Shown: positions 1-6,053 of the stretch, one piece after another | How positions within the stretch are numbered: position 1 is the stretch's first letter | Layout: each line of letters begins with the position of its first letter | Origin: Actinomycetes bacterium | GTDB taxonomy: Bacteria; Actinomycetota; Humimicrobiia; JAHJRV01 | Assembly: GCA_030640275.1 (NCBI GenBank) | Contig: DAOWJR010000047.1 | Location: 1-18,346, forward strand | Length of the DNA stretch: 18,346 nucleotides | Reading direction: 5' to 3' | The notes under the pieces: generated by a model | Databases searched by the model: none | What the model was told of the DNA's origin: nothing | The model's input: the letters and a program-made list of their open reading frames with translations, nothing else | Translations under genes and position numbers: made by a program

Positions 1-1359
1 ATTAATTATGCTATGGGAAGGGATAAAATTTTACCTAATTGGTTCAATTACATTCATCCAAAACATATTACTCTCTCACACTCAATTGTAATAACAGGAT
101 CTTTAGCAGTTTTATTGTCGCTTACAGGTAAGATAGAAATATTAGCTGAGGTTTCAAGCACTTTACTTTTAGTCTCATTTGTAATGTTAAATCTAAGTCT
201 TATTATTTTTAGACGTGCTAATTTGAACTGGTATAAACCAATATTCTATGCTCCATTTTATCCCTGGCTTTCCTTAATAGGAACAGCATTAAGTCTATTT
301 GTTCTTACAATGATGAATAACTCATCTAAGATTATAGGTTTCAGTATAATCTTAGGAGGCATAATTTTATATTATGCTTATGGAAGAGAAAGAACAACTG
401 TAAAAGGATTAATAGGAAAATTATTTAAAGAAGATAAAGAGTTTAAAAGAATAAAGGAAGTTTTTACAGAAAGAATGGGTATAAGTGAAAGAAATAAAAT
501 ATTAGTACCAGTCAAAAACCCCAAAACTGCTAAGAGTCTGATAAGTTTAGCAGGTTTTATCGCAAGAGGTAATGAAAAGTTAACTGTTACTGCTCTTAAG
601 ATTGTTAAAGTGTCTCAAAATATTTCAATATCCGCAGCTCAAAAATATATATTAAAAAAGCCACATTATAGAAAAATATTACATATGGTAGAAAATTTTG
701 CTAAAAAGAAAGATATTTCTATAAATTCAATTCTACAAGCCGCATATGGTATAACATCAGGGATTCTTTCTATATCTAGAGAGATTAATCCCAGTATAAT
801 TATTTTGGGATGGGGAGGTCCAATTACTTTTCATAGAATATATGAGAATCCAGCCAAAGACGTTATTGAAAAAAGTAATTGTGATGTAGCTGTTCTAATG
901 GATAAAGGATTGAATAAAATAAAAAAAATCCTAGTCCCAATTTCTAAAGGTCCACATTGTAAATTAAGCTTAAGGTTAGCTGAAGATATTTCAAAAGCCT
1001 GTGATTGTAAAATTGCAGCAATTCATATAAAAACACCAGGAGATGAAGAGAAAAAAGAGGAAAAACTTGAAAAATTAAATAATTGGATTAGTCAAATATT
1101 TGCAGAGGAAGTTCTTAGAAATATATCCCTCTCGATTTGTAATTACAATTCTGTTGTTAAAGGAATTTTAGGTGAAGCTAAGAAAGGAAAATATGACTTA
1201 ATAATTATAGGGGCTAGTGAAGAGTGGAGGCTAAAGAAATTCCTTTTTGGGTCGATACCAGATTATGTTGCTAATAAAGCTCTATGTTCAGTTCTAATGG
1301 TTAAAAAACATGAAGTACAACATATCTCTTGGATAAGAAAAATAATCAAATTTCTATAA
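1..1359 (+). CDS. APC-family permease fused to two UspA domains (5'-truncated by window edge)
   Basis: The frame is open from base 1 (I-N-Y-A, then M-G-R-D at base 13), so the ATG at 13 is internal and the gene starts outside the window. The first ~125 residues hold the last membrane helices of an APC-superfamily amino-acid permease; A-M-G-R-D-K-I-L-P is the usual cytosolic loop motif of that family. Two universal-stress (UspA) domains follow, at about residues 160-300 and 305-440. The second keeps a nucleotide-binding signature (I-I-I-G-A-S, then F-G-S-I at about 417) and ends in S-V-L-M-V-K-K. Such fusions are known membrane transporters whose cytosolic Usp domains probably bind adenine nucleotide and regulate uptake; the substrate cannot be read from this part. 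The last ~130 bp are repeated in broken form at 2859-3012, beyond the antiporter gene. Confidence 0.85.
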   Translation: MNYAMGRDKILPNWFNYIHPKHITLSHSIVITGSLAVLLSLTGKIEILAEVSSTLLLVSFVMLNLSLIIFRRANLNWYKPIFYAPFYPWLSLIGTALSLFVLTMMNNSSKIIGFSIILGGIILYYAYGRERTTVKGLIGKLFKEDKEFKRIKEVFTERMGISERNKILVPVKNPKTAKSLISLAGFIARGNEKLTVTALKIVKVSQNISISAAQKYILKKPHYRKILHMVENFAKKKDISINSILQAAYGITSGILSISREINPSIIILGWGGPITFHRIYENPAKDVIEKSNCDVAVLMDKGLNKIKKILVPISKGPHCKLSLRLAEDISKACDCKIAAIHIKTPGDEEKKEEKLEKLNNWISQIFAEEVLRNISLSICNYNSVVKGILGEAKKGKYDLIIIGASEEWRLKKFLFGSIPDYVANKALCSVLMVKKHEVQHISWIRKIIKFL

Positions 1360-1415
1360 GAACTTCAATTGCCATTATTATTTTATTATTTCTTATACAT
1401 TATTAACTTCATATC

Positions 1416-1444
1416 TTTACAAATTTTTAAAAAGATAATATAAT
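1416..1444 (+). promoter_or_regulatory. Sigma-70-type promoter of the tRNA-Ile locus
   Basis: TTTACA at 1416-1421 (five of six matches to the -35 consensus), a 17-bp spacer, and a perfect TATAAT at 1439-1444. Transcription would begin about 6 nt before the tRNA at 1457. It is the cleanest promoter in the window, so the damaged tRNA behind it should still be transcribed. Confidence 0.7.
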
Positions 1445-1456
1445 AACACTAAAGAT

Positions 1457-1533
1457 GGGCTCATATCTCAGTAGGTTAGAGCGCATTCCTGATAAGGATG
1501 AGGTCCCTGGTTCAACTTCAGATAAGTCCGCCA
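1457..1533 (+). tRNA. tRNA-Ile (GAT), degenerate, probably a pseudo-tRNA
   Basis: The sequence folds as a 77-nt tRNA including the encoded CCA (1531-1533). The anticodon stem is intact (1484-1488 with 1496-1500, one G-U pair) and the anticodon is GAT at 1491-1493. The D loop AGTAGGTTA and the T-loop start TTCAA are normal. The rest is damaged. The first D-stem pair is T-C (1466/1482) where G-C is expected. The T stem CCTGG/TCAGA has a C-A mismatch and a G-U pair. The acceptor stem GGGCTCA/TAAGTCC has a C-A mismatch and a G-U pair. Compared with the bases needed for perfect pairing, all four T- and acceptor-stem changes are C-to-T or G-to-A transitions, which is what decay looks like. It may be a non-functional copy, or a mismatch-tolerant functional one. 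Confidence 0.7.
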
Positions 1534-1561
1534 TCGTAGAAACAGAAGCAGAATTGGGTGT

Positions 1562-1587
1562 GGTGCTCGCCGCCCGCTGCGAGTGCT
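1562..1587 (+). other. GC-rich hairpin downstream of the tRNA
   Basis: The arms at 1562-1570 and 1579-1587 pair over nine positions (six Watson-Crick, three G-U) around the eight-base loop CGCCCGCT. The surrounding stretch from about 1534 to 1600 is much richer in G and C than the permease gene before it, which suggests it belongs to the foreign segment. No U-run follows, so it is not a classical terminator. I do not recognise an RNA family. Confidence 0.4.
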
Positions 1588-1651
1588 GTACAAAGAAAAG
1601 AAAAACACAAAAATTTTAAAAGAACAAAACTAAAAAGGGACAATCCGGTGT

Positions 1652-1697
1652 GCATAACGCAACCCTGAATTTAGAAGATTTCAGGCGCGAGTTATGC
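1652..1697 (+). other. Two-part imperfect palindrome, attC-like layout or leader-RNA stem
   Basis: The outer arms GCATAAC (1652-1658) and GTTATGC (1691-1697) are perfect complements. They flank unpaired spacers of about five bases and then inner arms CCTGAA (1664-1669) and TTCAGG (1680-1685) around a short loop. Outer box, unpaired spacer, inner box and terminal loop is the layout of an integron attC recombination site, whose outer boxes end in AAC and begin with GTT. The boxes do not match the RYYYAAC/GTTRRRY consensus at every base. No integrase and no second site after the antiporter are visible. It could equally be a structured leader of the antiporter mRNA. Confidence 0.35.
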
Positions 1698-1784
1698 CAA
1701 TAATTTTAATCAAACTTTGATTTGATATAATAGTTTAGTTTCCTGCCCCCGGAAAATTTCCCCATAAAAAAAATAACCATCATC

Positions 1785-2849
1785 ATGAACAAAAAAAACT
1801 TAATCGGAATTGGAATATGTATCTTAATAATCACCATCGCTCTCCTTGGAATGGATAGTATCATTGAATTTTCTGATGAGCGTCTCCTAAAAATATTTAA
1901 GTCACCAGTAACAGGAATATTAGTCCTCATTACCGGTATCTTGCTGATGATACTTTCCAGCAGTAAAGCTGTCGAGCATTCGGTTATCCTTGCTTCCACC
2001 CTAGGCATATCTCCACTTATGATTGGCCTCGTGTTAGTTTCCTTAGGCACTGATTTACCCGAGATCGTTAACTCAATTGTCTCCTCATGGTTAGGTCACG
2101 CAGATATCGATATTGGGGACTCCATGGGTTCAGTCTTAACTCAACTGACTTTGGTTTTTGGACTACTTCCCTTTTTGGGTCGTTCATTTAGGGTTAAAAG
2201 AAAGGAAATTATTGTCATGGGTGGCTGTCTAATTTTGTCGATTATGCTTGTTATCTCTATTGTAGAAAAGGGATATGTTTCTCGTACCAACGCATTGTTT
2301 CTCGTTGGAAGCTGGTCAATTTATATGTTGATAACTAAGACTATAGTTGGGAGGGATGGTTTAAATCATGTAGGTTCGATAAAAGCTTTTAAAAGAAATA
2401 TATATCATTTTTCGATAGCTGGCTTAGGTTTTGTTGGCGTCGCTGTTGGCTCCTATGCTGTTGTCCGTTCGGTAATTATGCTTTCAGAGGCAATTAAGGT
2501 CCCCGAGTATTTCATCAGTTTCTCTTTAGTGAGTATTGGTACATCTCTCCCGGAACTAGTAGTTGACTTGACTGCACTTCGTAAAAAACAATACGAGATT
2601 GTGATCGGAGACATAATCGGCAGTTGCATTGTTGATGCGAGCTTCTCCATCGGAATCGGTCTATCTTTATTTCCCCAAGCAGTTTCTGGTGAGCTCGCCA
2701 GACCGACCATCCTCTACATATTATTTGCCTCTTTGGCAGTCATTTCTATTTTGGTAGCCAGAGAAAGAGTAGATAAAAAGGCAGGAATCATTTTCATTGC
2801 GCTTTACTTATTTTCTTACGTATTTTTGATTAATAAGCTTATACCTTAA
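1785..2849 (+). CDS. CaCA-family Na+/Ca2+ (cation) antiporter, likely acquired
   Basis: This 354-residue polytopic membrane protein has the two alpha repeats of the Ca2+/cation antiporter superfamily. The first is S-L-G-T-D-L-P-E (86-93), then I-G-D-S-M-G-S (110-116). The second is S-I-G-T-S-L-P-E (250-257), then I-G-D-I-I-G-S (274-280). The two glutamates (93 and 257) are the expected ion ligands. Both repeats have GD where bacterial relatives often have GN, so ion preference could differ. It should exchange Ca2+ or a similar cation against Na+ or H+ at the cytoplasmic membrane. No Shine-Dalgarno lies before the ATG. TATAAT at 1726-1731 is a possible -10 box without a good -35. Codons such as CTC, ATC, GGC, CCC and CGT are common here and rare in the neighbours, which favour AGA, ATA and TTA. 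The flanking repeat and composition point to transfer. Confidence 0.88.
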   Translation: MNKKNLIGIGICILIITIALLGMDSIIEFSDERLLKIFKSPVTGILVLITGILLMILSSSKAVEHSVILASTLGISPLMIGLVLVSLGTDLPEIVNSIVSSWLGHADIDIGDSMGSVLTQLTLVFGLLPFLGRSFRVKRKEIIVMGGCLILSIMLVISIVEKGYVSRTNALFLVGSWSIYMLITKTIVGRDGLNHVGSIKAFKRNIYHFSIAGLGFVGVAVGSYAVVRSVIMLSEAIKVPEYFISFSLVSIGTSLPELVVDLTALRKKQYEIVIGDIIGSCIVDASFSIGIGLSLFPQAVSGELARPTILYILFASLAVISILVARERVDKKAGIIFIALYLFSYVFLINKLIP

Positions 2850-2858
2850 AGGATTTGA

Positions 2859-3012
2859 AATTTAATTATTATAGGGGCTAGTGAAGAGTGGAGATTAAAA
2901 AATTTCCTTTTTGGGTCGATACCAGATTATGTTGCTAATAAAGCTCTGTGTTCAGTTCTAATGGTTAAAAAACATGAAGCACGACATATCTCGTAGATTA
3001 AAAAAATGAGAG
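2859..3012 (+). pseudogene. Broken second copy of the 3' end of the permease-Usp gene
   Basis: Bases 2868-2992 match 1204-1328 without gaps, with only 7 differences in 125 bases by direct comparison; weaker similarity continues to about 2859 and 3012. Translated in the matching frame it gives N-L-I-I-I-G-A-S-E-E-W-R-L-K-N-F-L-F-G, the end of a Usp domain. A TGA stop precedes it at 2856, and the tryptophan codon of the intact copy has become TAG at 2994. Four of the seven changes are synonymous. The fragment starts only about ten bases after the antiporter stop codon, so the island boundary lies there. Confidence 0.85.
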
Positions 3013-3206
3013 AGTTAGTATTTAAAAAATGAAAAATTTATATAAGATGAAATATTTTTTTTCAGATTATTTATTTATGTAATAAGCCAAATAATAAAAT
3101 TTTTTTAAAATTGTTTAAGAGATTCTAAAGGGTTTAAAAAGTAAAAAAATTCTGATTAATTTCGTATTATAATGAAATTTCACAATATTTTCAGAAGGGT
3201 ATTTAA

Positions 3207-4559
3207 GTGAGTAAAATAATTTTAGTAAATGGAAAAGTAATCACTTTTAATGATAAAAATCAGATAATTGAAGATGGAGCAGTATTAATTGAAGAAGAGA
3301 AAATAGCAGAAATTGGTACATCATCTGAACTTTTAAATAAATATAGGAAAGATGTTACGGAGATCGTTGATGCTCATGGTGGAATAATTTTACCAGGCTT
3401 TATCAACGCTCATTCCCACACTTATAGTGCATTTGCTAGAGGGATGACCCTTGAAAAAGAACTTCCAACCAATTTCTTGGAGATACTACAGAAAATTTGG
3501 TGGAAACTGGATTTAACATTAAATAAGGATGACATATATTATAGTGCTTTAATTGCAGCAATAGATGCAATAAAATCTGGGACAACGACAATAATTGATC
3601 ATCATGCAAGTCCAAATTTCTGCACAAATAGTTTAAAAACAATCTCCAAATCTCTTATTAAAATTGGTCTTAGAGGTTGTCTTTCCTACGAAGTCTCTGA
3701 TCGAAATGGAGAAGACTCAGCCTTAGAAGGAATTGAGGAAAATATACGCCACATAAAATGGTGTGATGAGAAAAAGAATTCATTAATCTCAGCATCTTTT
3801 GGACTGCATGCACCCTTTACATTATCAAATGATACTTTAAAAATTTGTACTGATAGAGAAAAAGAATTTAAAACTGGTTTTCACATTCATTTAGCTGAAG
3901 GACAAAGTGATGTTAAAGATAGCAAAAGAAAATATAAAAAATCAGTTGTTAGCAGGTTAAAAGAAAAAGGAATTTTAGGTGAAAAAACCATAGCTGCTCA
4001 TTGTATCCATCTAACCGATGATGATTTAAATATTTTATATAAAACTAAAACTAATGTTGTTCATAACCCCAGATCAAATATGAATAATGCAGTAGGAGTT
4101 GCTCCGATTATTGAAATGTTTAATATTGGAATAAGACCGGGACTTGGTACTGATGGTATGGGTATGGATATGACAAGAGAGGTATATACCTCCTGGCTTC
4201 TTCAGAACCATAATAAAGCCACTCCATTTAGCTTTTCACCTGATGAAGCTTATCAGATGCTAACATATAATAATGCTAAAATTGCTTCAAAATTCTTTCC
4301 TTTAAAATTAGGTAGTCTGGAAATTGGGAATGCAGCAGACATTATTGTTGTTGATTACAAAGTATCCACACCTCTAAACCCAGGTAATCTTTTTTCTCAT
4401 CTACTTTTTGGTTCTGAAAACTGGACTGTAAAAGACACAATAATAAATGGGAAAATTGTAATGAGAGATAGGAAAATTTCTACTATTAATGAACTTGAAG
4501 TGATAAAAAAAACAAGGAAGTTAGCTTCTAAACTATGGGAAAGACTAAAAAACATGTAG
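3207..4559 (+). CDS. ssnA: SsnA-type aminohydrolase (amidohydrolase superfamily)
   Basis: A 450-residue metal-dependent hydrolase. Metal ligands are visible: H69-S-H71, H228 in H-L-A-E231, H265 in A-A-H-C, and D316 in G-T-D-G. The N-terminal half has the SsnA features R-G-M, N-F-L-E-I-L with W-W-K-L-D, D-H-H-A-S-P (131-136) and Y-E-V-S-D-R. SsnA proteins often sit in gene sets for purine or selenium-linked catabolism, and their substrate is unsettled. The wider family includes 5-methylthioadenosine/S-adenosylhomocysteine deaminases and guanine deaminases, so nucleobase or nucleoside deamination is the best general guess. The start is GTG, with AGAAGGG about ten bases upstream. The dehydrogenase-like gene 84 bp downstream may be co-transcribed, unless the hairpin overlapping this stop codon ends transcription. 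Confidence 0.8.
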   Translation: MSKIILVNGKVITFNDKNQIIEDGAVLIEEEKIAEIGTSSELLNKYRKDVTEIVDAHGGIILPGFINAHSHTYSAFARGMTLEKELPTNFLEILQKIWWKLDLTLNKDDIYYSALIAAIDAIKSGTTTIIDHHASPNFCTNSLKTISKSLIKIGLRGCLSYEVSDRNGEDSALEGIEENIRHIKWCDEKKNSLISASFGLHAPFTLSNDTLKICTDREKEFKTGFHIHLAEGQSDVKDSKRKYKKSVVSRLKEKGILGEKTIAAHCIHLTDDDLNILYKTKTNVVHNPRSNMNNAVGVAPIIEMFNIGIRPGLGTDGMGMDMTREVYTSWLLQNHNKATPFSFSPDEAYQMLTYNNAKIASKFFPLKLGSLEIGNAADIIVVDYKVSTPLNPGNLFSHLLFGSENWTVKDTIINGKIVMRDRKISTINELEVIKKTRKLASKLWERLKNM

Positions 4560-4585
4560 GGCAAGGCTAAAGCCTTGCCCTACAT
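4554..4585 (+). terminator. Perfect 14-bp hairpin overlapping the ssnA stop codon
   Basis: The arms at 4554-4567 and 4572-4585 are exact complements around the loop TAAA. The stop codon TAG (4557-4559) lies inside the left arm. Only a weak T-rich tail (ATTATTCAT) follows, so it may be an attenuator, an mRNA-protecting stem or a dispersed palindromic repeat rather than a strong terminator. The core GGGCAAGGC/GCCTTGCCC is GC-rich compared with everything around it, which favours a mobile palindromic unit. Confidence 0.6.
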
Positions 4586-4642
4586 TATTCATATAAAATG
4601 AAGATAAATTTAATTTTTAATATTATTTAAAAAGGAGAGAAA

Positions 4643-5731
4643 TTGGGAAATTTAGAAATTAATATCTGTGGTATAAAGATGAAAAATCCTATAATGCCTG
4701 CTGCTGGACCACTGGTGAGAGATGTGGAGTCAGTAAGAAAGGTTGTTGATACTGGTGTTGGAGCAGTTGTTACTAAAACCATTTCAGTCAAACCAGCAAA
4801 AGTTCCTAATCCAAATATGGCAGTTGATGGAAATCTCTTTTTAAACTCAGAACTCTGGTCAGAGATTCCATGGCAGAGATGGATAAATAATATTTTTCCT
4901 TCAATAAAAGAGATGGGAGTTCCACTTATAATTAGTATGGGATATACAAGTGATGATATATCCTTTTTAGCACCAAAAATAGCAAATTTAGCAGATGCTG
5001 TTGAGCTTTCAACTCACTATTTAGGGGATGACCCAAAACCTATGTTAGATGCGATAAAAGCAGCTAAGAGATATCTTGACATTCCTGTTTGGGTTAAAGT
5101 AAGCCCAAATGTAAGAGATGTTGGACTTATGGCTCGCCAGGCAATGAAAGCAGGAGCTGATGCCATCGTCGCTATAAATTCATTAGGTCCTGGTCTTTCT
5201 ATAAATATAGATAAAAAATTATCAAGACTTGGTGGAAAATCTGGATACGGATGGATTTCTGGTTATGCAATAAAACCTTTGGCAATTAGATATATATATG
5301 AAATATCAAAAAATGTGGACATCCCAGTTATTGGTGTAGGAGGAATAAGTAAAGCCGATGATGTAATTGAGATGTTTATGGCGGGGGCCTCAGCAGTTCA
5401 GATATGCACTGCAGCAATAATTAAAGGTCCTCAAATTTTTACAAAGATAATAGAAAGATTAGAAAAAATTTTAGATGAATATGAATACAAAAATATATCA
5501 GATATCACAGGCTTGTTTTCTGACAAGGAAGAAAGTGAAAAAATTCCTAATTATACATCTCCTCCCAATATAGATTTAGATATTTGTAATTTATGTGAAA
5601 GGTGCATAAAAAGCTGTGTTTATGGTGCTCTTTCAATAGTTGATGAAGAAATAAAATTAGATAGTAATACATGTGCTATGTGTGGACTTTGTGCTACTTG
5701 TTGTCCAGTTAACGCTATAAATTTTAACTAA
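4643..5731 (+). CDS. Dihydroorotate/dihydropyrimidine dehydrogenase-like flavoprotein with two 4Fe-4S motifs
   Basis: A 362-residue protein. Residues 1-290 form a DHOD-type FMN barrel, with N-P-I-M-P-A-A-G (15-22), W-V-K-V-S-P-N (150-156), A-I-N-S (177-180) and the phosphate-binding I-G-V-G-G-I-S near 230. The C-terminus is a ferredoxin-like module with ligands C315, C318, C321, C325 and C344, C347, C350, C354. This layout resembles PreA, the catalytic subunit of NAD-dependent dihydropyrimidine dehydrogenase, and Fe-S-carrying DHOD relatives. Where those enzymes have an N-x-S-C-P loop with the catalytic base, this one reads E-L-S-T-H-Y-L-G (121-128) with no cysteine, so its substrate may differ. 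No PreT or PyrK partner is adjacent. The start is TTG at 4643, behind AAAGGAGAG at 4631-4639. It lies directly after ssnA. Confidence 0.75.
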   Translation: MGNLEINICGIKMKNPIMPAAGPLVRDVESVRKVVDTGVGAVVTKTISVKPAKVPNPNMAVDGNLFLNSELWSEIPWQRWINNIFPSIKEMGVPLIISMGYTSDDISFLAPKIANLADAVELSTHYLGDDPKPMLDAIKAAKRYLDIPVWVKVSPNVRDVGLMARQAMKAGADAIVAINSLGPGLSINIDKKLSRLGGKSGYGWISGYAIKPLAIRYIYEISKNVDIPVIGVGGISKADDVIEMFMAGASAVQICTAAIIKGPQIFTKIIERLEKILDEYEYKNISDITGLFSDKEESEKIPNYTSPPNIDLDICNLCERCIKSCVYGALSIVDEEIKLDSNTCAMCGLCATCCPVNAINFN

Positions 5732-6053
5732 AAATTCACACCTCTATTATTTAATATTATATTTTCATCTAAATCTAATCTTTTATAAAAAATCAAAAGA
5801 ACAATTTTGAAAATTTGTATATTTAATAAATAATTGTTGTATAATATCTAAAATTTATTTGGGATTATCTCTTTCATGTTGAATTTGTATAGACTTTTAG
5901 ATATTAGAAAATAATTTTGATAAATAAAAATAAATAATATATAAATTTAATAAACTTTGAATTATTAAAGAACAGTCAATCTTTGAAAATTAATTACCAA
6001 GTAAAGTTAAAATTGAATTTTATATCATAAAAATAATATTCTTGGGTTGTGAA
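5732..6053. other. AT-rich intergenic region without a gene
   Basis: A 322-bp spacer between the dehydrogenase-like gene and adenine deaminase. It is almost entirely A and T, and no reading frame with a ribosome-binding site was seen. TATAAT at 5840-5845 could be a -10 box, but the bases 15-20 bp upstream do not form a convincing -35. I saw no tRNA, riboswitch or strong hairpin. Confidence 0.5.

Noticed and set aside
1534..1784. A known riboswitch (Mn2+ yybP-ykoY, Na+ or Li+ types) before the antiporter.
   Set aside because: I looked for the conserved loop sequences and did not find them; only generic hairpins are present, so no family name is claimed.
1706..2050. Minus-strand open frame overlapping the antiporter start.
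   Set aside because: The plus-strand frame has clear CaCA motifs over its full length; the minus-strand protein shows no domain and is a coding shadow.
1640..2849. A complete integron cassette array.
   Set aside because: There is only one attC-like palindrome, with imperfect boxes, no integrase and no second site after the antiporter.
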